From positions 34,132 to 98,131 of the forward strand of contig JAGRNJ010000002.1 of NCBI GenBank assembly GCA_020440825.1: DNA of 64,000 bases, written 5' to 3'. The notes under the pieces are model-generated. The model was not told the origin of the DNA, searched no databases, and saw only the letters and a program-made list of their open reading frames with translations. The position numbers and the translations under genes were made by a program. Below are positions 36,713-45,100 of the stretch, piece after piece; position 1 is the stretch's first letter; each line of letters starts with the position of its first letter. Source of the DNA: Leptospiraceae bacterium. GTDB lineage: Bacteria > Spirochaetota > Leptospiria > Turneriellales > Turneriellaceae.

Positions 36713-38338
36713 TTATCCGTTATTCTGCAGAATCAATTTACGTCTGCGCAGATAGCGCATCAGGCCAATGGAACCAATACCTGCGACTGGTAGAAAAAAA
36801 TTGAGAAAGGTGAGCATTTGCATTAGACCATAGCCCATATTTTTTACCTGCGGGCTTGATTTCTGTTTTTTGCGCAATGCGACCAGATCTTCCATGCCAT
36901 TCATGGTATCGATTGCCGAGAGTAAAAAATTCAAATTTAACCCCTGGCTGCGTTGCGCCCCGAGATCAGAAAAAGCATAGGGGGTAGAAACCACTAACAG
37001 TCTGCCGGCATTAGAAGCCTCTTTAATGAATTCTTTCGGTGCATTCGGCGGCAGTGGTTTATCAATATACTGACTTTTGAATTTTCCTCGCACATGTACT
37101 ATCAAATTGTGAGAGCCTGTATTCTGTTTCTCAACATTCGGATTATCAATAACATCTTTGAGGCGCATGGGATCGATCATTACAAAGTTGCTTTGCGTAT
37201 AAGACCGACCAGAGCTGCGTGCAAGGAAATCAACTTCAAAACCTGAATCTTTCCCGGTCGGCAGTTTACCCGCATCTGTGCGCAGGGGACTTGTGTAGGG
37301 AAAAAACAGTAATGGGATACCCTGCATAAGGGTATGGTCGCTCATCAAAGTCTGGCGGGGAGAAACCACCCAGACGGGATACGGAATTTCAACAATTTGA
37401 AATCCCATTCGACGGGGCAGCGGAAGGTAGTTTTCAGGATCCAGTACCATATCGCTGCCCAACTCAATTCCGTACTCCTTCAAAAAATCAGCCGAATCAG
37501 TGGCAGCTGCAGTGGCCATTCCATTTTGCATATTGAGGGCCATTCCCGATGCCGTATAAATCAGGTTACCACCGCGCATTAAAAACTGGTCAAGTCGAAA
37601 TCGATCAATCTCACTGAGATTTTCGGGTTGTACCACCAGCAAGGTTGATACGTCATTGGGGATATCATCGCTATTGGTATCAATGCTCTTTATGCTTCCA
37701 TAAAGTGTTTCCAGATTTTCTTTGAGAAGATTCAATGAGTAGAACGGGTTATCGCTTTCAGCCAGTGTGAACTGGCCATGCCCCGCGAGAAACGCGATTG
37801 TTCTTTCATTGGGATATGCCATTTTATAGATTTTTGAGGTCAGTTCATATTCCAGAATGCGGCTTTCGAGTATATTCGGAATCGTATCAATTTTATCCCC
37901 ATAGCTCAATGCGACTGAGAAATATACTTTTGCAATTTCCTGTTTTCTCTGGTTTAATGAACCAATTGGGGCAGGGGAAATACCCAGTTCTGTTGCCCGG
38001 GTTTTGGCATCCTGGTCTGAATCGGGATCAAGAAACTTCAGTCTGGCCCGGCCATTTGACGAGGCAGCATATTCAGTGAGAAAATCCCGCATGGTTTTTA
38101 CCTGTACCACTGCAGCATCGGGTACATCGCTTGAGAAAAAAGCTTCAATATTCACCGGCTGTGGCAGATTTCTCAAGGTCTTTTTCGTAGAATCGGTGAG
38201 ACGCAATGTTCCTTCTTCAGAAAGATCGGCTCTGAAATAAAAACCGTAGCTGAGCCAGCTGGTACTCAAAAATGCAAGTATCAACAGAATTGTAGTGGCC
38301 GATTCTGATTTTTTAAATTTGCTCCAATAATTATACAT
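36713..38338 (-). CDS. GldG-like ABC-associated membrane protein
   Basis: 541 residues. The N-terminal helix (SATTILLILAFLSTSWLSYGFYF) leads into a large extracytoplasmic domain: LTDSTKKTLRNLPQPVNIEAFFSS, the IAFLAGHGQF segment, and DVSTLLVVQPENLSEIDRFRLDQFLMRGGNLIYTASG, all typical of GldG/ABC-transporter auxiliary proteins. A second helix sits near the C-terminus (about 505-525). In gliding Bacteroidota GldG works with GldA and GldF, but related genes occur widely in non-gliders. Transported substrate unknown. Confidence 0.87.
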   Translation of the reverse strand: MYNYWSKFKKSESATTILLILAFLSTSWLSYGFYFRADLSEEGTLRLTDSTKKTLRNLPQPVNIEAFFSSDVPDAAVVQVKTMRDFLTEYAASSNGRARLKFLDPDSDQDAKTRATELGISPAPIGSLNQRKQEIAKVYFSVALSYGDKIDTIPNILESRILEYELTSKIYKMAYPNERTIAFLAGHGQFTLAESDNPFYSLNLLKENLETLYGSIKSIDTNSDDIPNDVSTLLVVQPENLSEIDRFRLDQFLMRGGNLIYTASGMALNMQNGMATAAATDSADFLKEYGIELGSDMVLDPENYLPLPRRMGFQIVEIPYPVWVVSPRQTLMSDHTLMQGIPLLFFPYTSPLRTDAGKLPTGKDSGFEVDFLARSSGRSYTQSNFVMIDPMRLKDVIDNPNVEKQNTGSHNLIVHVRGKFKSQYIDKPLPPNAPKEFIKEASNAGRLLVVSTPYAFSDLGAQRSQGLNLNFLLSAIDTMNGMEDLVALRKKQKSSPQVKNMGYGLMQMLTFLNFFLPVAGIGSIGLMRYLRRRKLILQNNG

Positions 38339-38350
38339 TTGTTCTCCTTT

Positions 38351-39082
38351 TTATCTGGCCATCTTGATGCTGCGCAAATTCAGGTATAGAAACAAGGCGC
38401 TGACCATGGTGAAAAACAGTATGTCTCTGGTATCGAGTAAACCGCGAGCGAGGGAATCATAGTGCCAGCTGACAGAGAGAAAGGCGGCAATTTCTTTGAA
38501 CGGGCCCAGAAATTGCAATACTGGCTGGTAGCCCAGTAGAAAAAGAAAAATAAAAACAATAAGACTCACCATAAAAGCTGAAATCTGGTCCCGATTAAGC
38601 CAGGAAATATAAATACCCAGGGCTATATAGGCAGCACCCAGTAGAAATGCGCCAAAATAACCGCCGAAGATAATCATCCAGTCTGGCGAGGCTGAATACC
38701 AGACTGTAAATGGGATGAACATCGTTGAAACAAGGGCTACCCCGAGAAAAGAGAGGGCACTTAAAAATTTTCCCAGAATCACTTCTGTATGGCTAAGGGG
38801 CAAAGTAAACAACAGCTCTACTGTTCCGCTTTTTTTCTCTTCGGACCACAGTCGCATGGTAATCGCGGGAATGAAGAACATATAGACGATTCTCAGTAGA
38901 TCAAAGAACCCGCGAATACTGCGCCCGGTTTCCCAGAAGCGGGCAATATAAAAGAAGAGAAAATTCAGCAGTATACTGAACGTTATCAGAAATATATAGC
39001 CGATGGGCGTATTAAAATAATAATTAAATTCTCTTTTAAATACCGTCACGACATTGTTTAAACGAATTTCATTCTGTTTCAT
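38351..39082 (-). CDS. ABC-2 type permease, GldF-like
   Basis: 243 residues from the ATG at 39082, preceded on its strand by GGAGGGATAATC, a strong ribosome-binding site. Six membrane segments are visible, starting with the pre-TM segment VFKREFNYYFNTPIGYIF that is typical of GldF, then MRLWSEEKKSGTVELLFTLPLSHTEVILGKFL, the ABC-2 cytoplasmic coupling loop. It forms the membrane part of an exporter with the adjacent ATPase, whose stop lies 2 bp upstream. Confidence 0.9.
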   Translation of the reverse strand: MKQNEIRLNNVVTVFKREFNYYFNTPIGYIFLITFSILLNFLFFYIARFWETGRSIRGFFDLLRIVYMFFIPAITMRLWSEEKKSGTVELLFTLPLSHTEVILGKFLSALSFLGVALVSTMFIPFTVWYSASPDWMIIFGGYFGAFLLGAAYIALGIYISWLNRDQISAFMVSLIVFIFLFLLGYQPVLQFLGPFKEIAAFLSVSWHYDSLARGLLDTRDILFFTMVSALFLYLNLRSIKMAR

Positions 39083-39084
39083 GA

Positions 39085-40026
39085 TTATCCCTCCGCCGAT
39101 TTTGCAACACCGGTCAACTGCTGAAAAACTTCTTCGAGAGATTTCTTTTCCCGGTGCAATTCGGTCAATACCCAGCCTCGAGCAACACACTCATGAAAAA
39201 CCTTGGCCGGTGCCTCGCCATCATCGGTGGCAAAGCTGATATGATGCCGCCTGCCTTCTGCCCGGGATGAACCGGGATTCAGAAATTGAATTTTTTCTGA
39301 GAGTGCCCCAATCGGGTCGTTGTCAGATTCTATTGTGGCATTCAGGCGGATGGCTCCGTCTCGACGACCCTGCAGTGCCAGCAAAGATTCATCGAGCACC
39401 AGCCGGCCGTCAGCAATTATCAAAACCCGCTTACAGGTTTCTTCGACCTCTTTTAGAATATGCGTCGATAGAATAATGGTTTTTTCTTTTGCAAGTTCTG
39501 AGATCAGATTCTGTATCTCAACAATCTGGTTCGGGTCAAGTCCCGAGGTCGGCTCATCAAGAATGAGTACTTCAGGATCATGAATGAGTGCAGCTGCCAA
39601 GCCCACTCGTTGCTTGTAACCTTTTGAGAGCTGGCCAATCGGGCGCGTGAAATACTTTTCTAAACTGGTCGAACTAACCGCAAAGTCGACTCCGCGTTTC
39701 AGCTGTTCGTCAGAAAGGGAACGTGCTGAGCCAATAAATTCGAGAAAATCACAGACCAGCATATCATGGTAAGAACTCGCACTTTCGGGAAGATAGCCAA
39801 TAAGACTCTGGACTTCCCGCCTTGAGTCGTCAATATTCATGCCTTTTATCTTGACCTGACCCCGGGATGGTTCATAGAACCCGGTCAGCATGCGCATGGT
39901 TGTGGTTTTGCCAGCCCCATTCGGACCCAGGAGACCGACAATCTCACCTTTATTGATATTAAAACTGATCTCTTTGACAGCAGAGAACAATCCAAAAGAT
40001 TTTGAAAGACCCTTCGCTTCGATCAT
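39085..40026 (-). CDS. ABC transporter ATP-binding protein, GldA-like
   Basis: 313 residues. Walker A is GPNGAGKT (about 34-41), the signature is LSKGYKQR, Walker B is VLILDEPTSGLD, and the H-loop is ILSTHILKEVEE. The C-terminal ~90 residues are the extra domain typical of ABC-2/GldA ATPases. It powers the adjacent permease. It is the first gene of a six-gene - strand run (ATPase, permease, GldG, DUF4340, TPR lipoprotein, TonB) with tight spacing, so an operon is likely. The region upstream is hairpin-rich. Confidence 0.95.
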   Translation of the reverse strand: MIEAKGLSKSFGLFSAVKEISFNINKGEIVGLLGPNGAGKTTTMRMLTGFYEPSRGQVKIKGMNIDDSRREVQSLIGYLPESASSYHDMLVCDFLEFIGSARSLSDEQLKRGVDFAVSSTSLEKYFTRPIGQLSKGYKQRVGLAAALIHDPEVLILDEPTSGLDPNQIVEIQNLISELAKEKTIILSTHILKEVEETCKRVLIIADGRLVLDESLLALQGRRDGAIRLNATIESDNDPIGALSEKIQFLNPGSSRAEGRRHHISFATDDGEAPAKVFHECVARGWVLTELHREKKSLEEVFQQLTGVAKSAEG

Positions 40027-40176
40027 GCTCTATGCCCGAACTGCTCTGTCGAATGTCAAGAAACTTTTTGTTAACCGATTTCCCTGCGAGAATGTTCCCG
40101 AAAACCCTGTTTCATTATCGAAAATGGATTTTCTGCAGCACGCCTGTAAATCGCAGCAGCCAAACGAAGGGATTCT

Positions 40177-40210
40177 CACCCATTTCTTTTTATGTAAAAA
40201 GAAACGGGTG
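40177..40210. repeat. Hairpin: CACCCATTTC... / ...GAAACGGGTG
   Basis: A 16-bp inverted repeat with one mismatch (40177-40192 with 40195-40210) and a 2-nt loop. It is the first of three hairpins in the gene-free stretch 40027-40367 upstream of the GldA gene. It encodes nothing recognised; the T/A-rich centre would form a stable RNA stem. Confidence 0.5.
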
Positions 40211-40228
40211 AGGCCCAAAGAAAAACCA

Positions 40229-40286
40229 GCGACGACGGGCCTCCATGCCCGTGGTCGCTCCATTTTGTGCAACATCCGTGTTGTAC
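40229..40286. repeat. Two hairpins with CTCCAT/ATCCGT loops
   Basis: Hairpin 1 has arms 40229-40240 and 40247-40258 (one mismatch) around CTCCAT. Hairpin 2 has arms 40267-40273 and 40280-40286 (one mismatch) around ATCCGT. Read on the other strand both centres look like CATGGAG or CACGGAT. The same design occurs in the stem at 9318-9335 (ATCCAT centre). These look like members of a dispersed palindromic repeat family. The rest of 40027-40367 shows no gene. Confidence 0.5.
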
Positions 40287-40367
40287 CTCTACTCAAAAAT
40301 ACTTTTAAGGGGGTAGAATAGTGATTTGGACAGAAATCGCCCCGCAGTAGTTACACTGATTATGCCT

Positions 40368-41024
40368 TCACGGAAATGCCTTCTGTGCGGGTGGTGGATA
40401 AAGCAAGTATATTAGAATTTCTTCCCATGATTCGAACAGTACACGTGTGAAGGCTCCTTGAATAACCAACCAGAAGGCCTTTTGTGTTACCATCTTCTGC
40501 CGGTATTCTTGGTAGAGCTTACAGCTCAACTCAAGAATCTGATGCACAAAGAAGGCTAACAGATTCAGCAGAAAGAAGTTAAAAGAGAGCTGGTTTGAAC
40601 CTTGTCCGTAATTATGTTCGATGTCATAGCCTTGGTTTTTCAGCGTATTAAAAGTTTCATTTTCAATTTTCCAGCGGGCACGACCACCTCGGACAAGGTC
40701 TTGTACATTCGCCTCAGAAATGACAATGTCAGTGACCCAATTGTTGCGATAAGTTATCTTGTCTTTCTCACTATTGAAAAGTTCATACTCTAAAAAATTA
40801 ACTCGAATAGAATCATCTCGCCCGTTTAAATTGACACCATTTGACCATCGGTAAATATGAAGATTATTCTTCCTGTCTACAATTTCGACTTCATGAACTT
40901 GGTTCAAATTTCGCCGATTTTCAAACATTTCCTTATGATCTTTAGGTTTTGCTACCAAAATATAGCTCATATCGCAGGTTTTTGCAAGAGATATATATTT
41001 TTCATTTGAAAATAATCCCAGCAA
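40368..41024 (-). pseudogene. Truncated DDE transposase (C-terminal part)
   Basis: 218 codons remain. The conserved C-terminal region GRARWKIENETFNTLKNQGYDIEHNYGQGSNQLSFNFFLLNLLAFF is typical of DDE_Tnp_1 (IS4-like) transposases and carries the catalytic Glu in the WKIENE segment. The N-terminal catalytic Asp region is missing: the frame starts with TTG inside a perfect palindrome and meets a stop three codons upstream. It is therefore an inactive remnant; the exact IS family is not resolved. Confidence 0.75.
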
Positions 41025-41044
41025 TTCTCACTGAGAATTGCTGG
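41018..41044. repeat. Perfect 27-bp palindrome
   Basis: CCAGCAATTCTCA at 41018-41030 is the exact inverse complement of 41032-41044, with one central C. It marks the 5' break of the transposase gene. It could be the product of an inverted duplication at the deletion junction, an IS end, or a terminator stem; a T-run does not follow directly. Confidence 0.6.
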
Positions 41045-41136
41045 CTATGCACTGATGGCATAAAAAATTTTTAGTTGCCCTAGTAAGCGAAAATATTATT
41101 CTAGCCGGCAAGAGCATCCGTTCAAGTGAGGAAATA

Positions 41137-41598
41137 ATGAGAAACATACATAATAAATCTGCAATTTTTGCTATATTACTTTCAACAATGGTATTTGCAG
41201 TATTGCAGTGCTCCAGTGATGATGAAAAACTGGCCATTGGTGAGACAAAAGATCTGGAAATTGAAGGGCAAAAAATTGGTATGATTGAACAAATCAGTGA
41301 AACCGAACGCCATCTGCTGATTGATCAGGACCAGGACGGTGTTGTTGAGAAAAGAATCGTAATCGACGGAACCACCGTTACCCGCATCGTATATCCGCCG
41401 GCTGGTGACAAACCGATGAAAGAAGTTCTTTACAACGAAGGGAATGCTGTAAAAGTAAAAGTGTTCTCAGACAGTGAAATTGTTGAGGGTGTTGCCATGC
41501 TTGAAAATGAGCAGGTGACCCAGGTAGAATTGCCGGGTAAAGGCAAGAGCGTGTCTTTTGTCGATGGCTCTATCAATGAGATTTCTGATTTAAAATAA
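41137..41598 (+). CDS. Hypothetical lipoprotein
   Basis: 153 residues. The signal peptide (MRNIHNKSAIFAILLSTMVFAVLQC) ends in an LQC lipobox with Cys at 25. The mature part is acidic and contains DQDQDGVVEKR, which resembles a calcium-binding DxDxDG loop, within a beta-rich repeat. No family was recognised. GTGAGGAAATA precedes the ATG as ribosome-binding site. A stem-loop with a T-run follows the gene. Confidence 0.72.
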   Translation: MRNIHNKSAIFAILLSTMVFAVLQCSSDDEKLAIGETKDLEIEGQKIGMIEQISETERHLLIDQDQDGVVEKRIVIDGTTVTRIVYPPAGDKPMKEVLYNEGNAVKVKVFSDSEIVEGVAMLENEQVTQVELPGKGKSVSFVDGSINEISDLK

Positions 41599-41616
41599 AA
41601 AATACAAAACCACCGG

Positions 41617-41666
41617 CCCCTGCGATTGTATTGATTGAGAGATCAATCTTGCAGAGTAGGGGTTTT
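41617..41666 (+). terminator. Putative terminator after the lipoprotein gene
   Basis: An extended imperfect hairpin: CCCCTGC (41617-41623) pairs with GCA and GGGG (41651-41653, 41659-41662), enclosing a perfect inner stem ATTGAT/ATCAAT (41630-41635, 41642-41647). TTTTCTAT follows. It lies between convergent genes and could serve the + strand gene. Confidence 0.45.
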
Positions 41667-41705
41667 CTATCGAATCACCCAAAAGCAAAAAAACTCTATT
41701 TTATC

Positions 41706-43358
41706 TTATGATGCTTTTTTTAAGCTGCCCTTCACCTTTTTCTCTTCTGCCGTTGCTTTCTCAGCTAGATAGCCATTGACCTTGGTTTCACCGCTTTCTG
41801 TTAGCCCAACAACCTCGTAAATAGTTACCGGTTCATTCTTTCCCTTTACTCTGATTGCATCGAGTTCCCGGCAAATAATATCGTCTTTGACAATTTCATA
41901 GGTGAATTCTGAAATAATGCATAAAGTTCCATACACTTTATTGGTGCCTTCTAAGCGTGCGCCTAGATTCACTGCGTCACCAATTGAGGTATAGTCAATC
42001 CGTTTGGTTGAACCCATGGCTCCGGCAATTACTTCACCTGTATTGATACCAATTCCTATTTCAATAGGCAGTCGACCTTCTTTCATTCTTGAGTCATTGT
42101 GTGCGGCAAGTTCCCGGCCCATTTCAAGAGCAGTAGCACAAGAACAAAGCGGATGCATTGGGTGGTCAAAGGGCGCTCCGAACACCGCAAATATTTCATC
42201 GCCGACAAATTTATCAACTACTCCGCCATATTTAATAATAATGTCTGTCATGATTTCAAGGTAGCCATTGAGCATTTCGACAACTTCATGCGGGGTAAGA
42301 GATTCAGAGATTGTTGTAAAACCACGGACATCAGAAAACAGAACGGTTACAATCCTTTTTTGCCCACCTTTTAAGAGATCTCCCCCGGCCAAAACAACCT
42401 GGGCAACTTCAGGAGAAACCAGAATACTCATTCCCTTGAGCATGATATTAAATGTTCTAGACAATCTGCCGACTTCGTCTTTTGATTTAACCAGAACCGA
42501 AGCGTGAAAATCACCTTGTGCAACTGCATTCATACCTTCCGTCACCCTGCGGATAGGTCGGGCAATAAACGATGCGAAAATGACCGCCGTTCCGATTCCG
42601 AACAGAATAGCCACAATACCGACAATCTGCAGCTGTACTTTTGTTTCGAAAATCTGCGCATTTACAGATTCCAGACTGATACCAATGTGTACTTCGCCTA
42701 CTGCATCTTCAAGATTTGCATTATCCCGAAACGCAAGTAAATAGGAAAAATCAATGGTTTCAATTTCTTCAATAATTTCTTCACCATCCGGATTTCGTTT
42801 ATTCTTCTTGAAGACAATATCGGTCAGTATTGGTTTTAGTCCGTTTTTCCCCTGATTTTCAGGTCGATCAAGATAGCTCGAAACTCCCTCTTCAAACTGG
42901 TATTTCGAGTAAGGGGGTATTTGAGGATTCGTATGCCCCAGCACAATATTGTGTTTACCAAGAATATAGGCATAGACTACATCGGGTTGTTTGATTACCG
43001 CATCAACATCTTCAAAGATCAACTCAGAAATGGTATTGTCCTGGTAAAAATTTATGAAATCGTCATCAGAACTGAACGACTCTAGCTTATTCTGATTTGT
43101 GGCATAGATATCCAGTAAGCGGGTTTTGACAGACGCCGTTAAAGCACGGTTGATGATGGTGCCTTGCTTTTGTTTTTCTTCAAGCAATGAAGCCGACTGT
43201 TGTGCAGTCGCGACCAGAGTAATTCCCAGAGCAATAGAGAAAATCAGAATTGAAAAAAGAAGAATCAGTTTATACCGAATACCAAACTTTATTTCACGGG
43301 CCTTATACTCCTCATCTTCCTTCGCAATTTTTGCTTTTTTCTCTTCTTCACTCAGCAT
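41706..43358 (-). CDS. Membrane-bound class III adenylate cyclase with HAMP domain
   Basis: 550 residues from the ATG at 43358, which overlaps the previous stop by 11 nt. TM1 is at about 28-50, then an extracytoplasmic sensor-like region, TM2 at about 245-270, a HAMP linker (FIARPIRRVTEGMNAVAQGD) and the catalytic domain. The metal Asp residues lie in VLFSDVRGF and FVGDEIFAVFG. The Lys in VDKFVGDE and the Asp in YTSIGDAVNLGARLEG fit adenine recognition, so ATP is the expected substrate. The Arg-containing helix (NLGARLEG) is intact. It may feed the K+ channel and Crp-like protein in this window. Confidence 0.93.
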   Translation of the reverse strand: MLSEEEKKAKIAKEDEEYKAREIKFGIRYKLILLFSILIFSIALGITLVATAQQSASLLEEKQKQGTIINRALTASVKTRLLDIYATNQNKLESFSSDDDFINFYQDNTISELIFEDVDAVIKQPDVVYAYILGKHNIVLGHTNPQIPPYSKYQFEEGVSSYLDRPENQGKNGLKPILTDIVFKKNKRNPDGEEIIEEIETIDFSYLLAFRDNANLEDAVGEVHIGISLESVNAQIFETKVQLQIVGIVAILFGIGTAVIFASFIARPIRRVTEGMNAVAQGDFHASVLVKSKDEVGRLSRTFNIMLKGMSILVSPEVAQVVLAGGDLLKGGQKRIVTVLFSDVRGFTTISESLTPHEVVEMLNGYLEIMTDIIIKYGGVVDKFVGDEIFAVFGAPFDHPMHPLCSCATALEMGRELAAHNDSRMKEGRLPIEIGIGINTGEVIAGAMGSTKRIDYTSIGDAVNLGARLEGTNKVYGTLCIISEFTYEIVKDDIICRELDAIRVKGKNEPVTIYEVVGLTESGETKVNGYLAEKATAEEKKVKGSLKKAS

Positions 43359-43701
43359 GGGTTTGTTTCTCCAGCAGTTCAATACAGGCACGGTACATGT
43401 CTTCTCTTTGTGCAATGAAATTTGCTGCCTCTATGTCTTTTGCGATCAGTTGCTGCGATTTCTGGAATAGCAGTAAAATTTCTCTGGCCGATGCAGATAC
43501 ATGACGTTCTATTTTATTCCAGATGGTTGATTTATCTGCTGAGGGAAAAAAGAATTCAATATTATCTTTTCCCCCCCGGTAAATAAACCAGCCTTCTTTA
43601 GCCAGTTTTAAATATACCTTCTGTGTGGAGCCCAGCAATAATGGAATCTCTTTTTTCTTTAAAATCTGTTGTTCCAGTTCCGGTGAAATTTCAAAAGACA
43701 T
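43348..43701 (-). CDS. Hypothetical protein between FadL-like barrel and adenylate cyclase
   Basis: 117 residues, no signal peptide or membrane segment, family not recognised. The first half (QQILKKKEIPLLLGSTQKVYLKLAKEGWFIYRGGKDNIEFFF) looks alpha/beta, and the second half is helical with Glu/Gln/Lys. Both its start and its stop overlap neighbours by 11 nt (ATGTCTTTTGA upstream; ATGCTGAGTGA at the cyclase), so it is tightly co-translated with the cyclase and may regulate it. Confidence 0.62.
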   Translation of the reverse strand: MSFEISPELEQQILKKKEIPLLLGSTQKVYLKLAKEGWFIYRGGKDNIEFFFPSADKSTIWNKIERHVSASAREILLLFQKSQQLIAKDIEAANFIAQREDMYRACIELLEKQTHAE

Positions 43702-44926
43702 ATTGCACTCCCATAGTTAAAAATAAGTCGATCTGGTTGATCGTAGTATTGCTCTGTGAAAAAACCGAATTTAAATTCTGTGTTCGATTTTGCCAGACAA
43801 AAATCTGTGAGATGCCCAGACTGCTGCTAAGGTACAGTCGATTGATTCGATACGTTACCCCACTGCTAAAACTGAAAAAAGACAGTTTGATATCTTTGAG
43901 TGTCTGGTTTGTTAAATCTGTGGTGAGCAGTCGATTATCAGTTTTTGCATTACTCAAACGTGCACCGGTATTGATTGTCCAGTCATCATTCAATTCAACA
44001 GAAATTCCCGCACCGGTAGAAAGACTGGCATCTGATTTCTGGTCGCCAGTTAAAGTGTAGGCAGTGCCTGTATTGTATTCAAATTCGGTTTGTGAAAAAG
44101 TCCAGGGGGAGGTGAGTGTGGCATCGAAGTAGACAGTCAAAAATGAGAAGAATTGCTGCGAAACCCCTAAACCAACTGTCGGGGGGGTAAAATATTGAAA
44201 ACTGCCGGCAGCATTCCCAGAGCGGGGAAAGCCTGTCGCCGTAGAAGTTTCATTGCCGGTAACATCTCCTGAGGCAAAAACACTGCCCGGTAGGGTGACA
44301 ACCACCCCGAATTCAGAATCTTTGGCAACCGTTAGCCATGAAAAAGCAAGACCAACCCCCAGCAAAGAACTCTTTTTTGAAACTGTATTGGTATAGGTGG
44401 CAAGACTGCCATTTTCCTGACTGGACTCAGAATTGTAGGAAGTTTGTATGCGTAAGCCAAGCGAGTCTTGATCGTTCAAACGATAGCCCATTGCCAGGTT
44501 TGCTGAAAAAGTATTTATGGTATTGTCAGACGAAAATTGTAAAGCGGGATTATTTGACGAGGTACCTGAGACAGGCGCTGAAGTCATGTTTCCTTCAATG
44601 CTGACACCAAAACCAAAATTTCTGTCGAACCCAGATTCAGAATATCCTGACTGGCCTGAAACGACAAATCCCGAAAAAGATTCATCGCCGTTTATCAGAT
44701 TCACATCTGTTCGTTTCATTGATGCCGATAGTCCTGTGGCTGTTCTACTCTGTAACCGGTCTACGTCTCTGGCCAGATATGCAGGGTTTGCCGAAGCCTC
44801 AGCACCAGAATTATTACCGACATTTTCAAGAAAGCCCAGTTGAAAATTTAAAATCGGTTTTGCAGAAAGAACAGCAGAGAGTGAAAGATTCATGATCACT
44901 AAAAATATATAACAACTACCTCTCAT
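43691..44926 (-). CDS. Outer-membrane beta-barrel protein, FadL/OmpP1-like
   Basis: 411 residues. The signal peptide (about 1-22) is followed by ILNFQLGFLENVGNNSGAEASANPAYLARDVDRLQS, which recalls the hatch region of FadL-like proteins (NPA motif). The remainder alternates polar and hydrophobic residues in strands and ends VQYVF with terminal Phe, the barrel signature. FadL-type proteins admit fatty acids or other hydrophobic molecules. Similarity is pattern-based. It heads a three-gene - strand unit with the small protein and the adenylate cyclase. Confidence 0.7.
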   Translation of the reverse strand: MRGSCYIFLVIMNLSLSAVLSAKPILNFQLGFLENVGNNSGAEASANPAYLARDVDRLQSRTATGLSASMKRTDVNLINGDESFSGFVVSGQSGYSESGFDRNFGFGVSIEGNMTSAPVSGTSSNNPALQFSSDNTINTFSANLAMGYRLNDQDSLGLRIQTSYNSESSQENGSLATYTNTVSKKSSLLGVGLAFSWLTVAKDSEFGVVVTLPGSVFASGDVTGNETSTATGFPRSGNAAGSFQYFTPPTVGLGVSQQFFSFLTVYFDATLTSPWTFSQTEFEYNTGTAYTLTGDQKSDASLSTGAGISVELNDDWTINTGARLSNAKTDNRLLTTDLTNQTLKDIKLSFFSFSSGVTYRINRLYLSSSLGISQIFVWQNRTQNLNSVFSQSNTTINQIDLFLTMGVQYVF

Positions 44927-45100
44927 GAATATTCTCTTTCTTCTTAATCATCGAACTGTTTTCAGTCAAACCACAGTATTTTTCATTCACGGCAAACGTC
45001 AATCGCAATGTTTTTAATAACTTCCGCTACTGAAAAATTTTTGTTCTCAAAATTACACAGCCCGAGTCCGATGATGAAGAGTCAGCTTGAAGGAGACTTT

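Larger units (their letters stand above)
40321..41044 (-). mobile_element. Insertion sequence remnant
   Basis: This covers the truncated transposase and its 3' flank, which begins near GTGATTTGGACAG at 40321. The 5' border coincides with the 27-bp palindrome at 41018-41044. No matching terminal inverted repeats or target-site duplication could be paired by eye, so both borders are approximate. It separates the Gld-type ABC cluster from the lipoprotein gene. Confidence 0.5.

Noticed and set aside
40030..40296. 88-codon - strand frame in the hairpin region upstream of the GldA gene
   Set aside because: Its sequence is made of the hairpin repeats read as codons; low-complexity composition and no start signal.
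40368..41024. Transposase fragment as an active insertion sequence
   Set aside because: The N-terminal half is missing and a stop lies just upstream, so it cannot encode a working enzyme.
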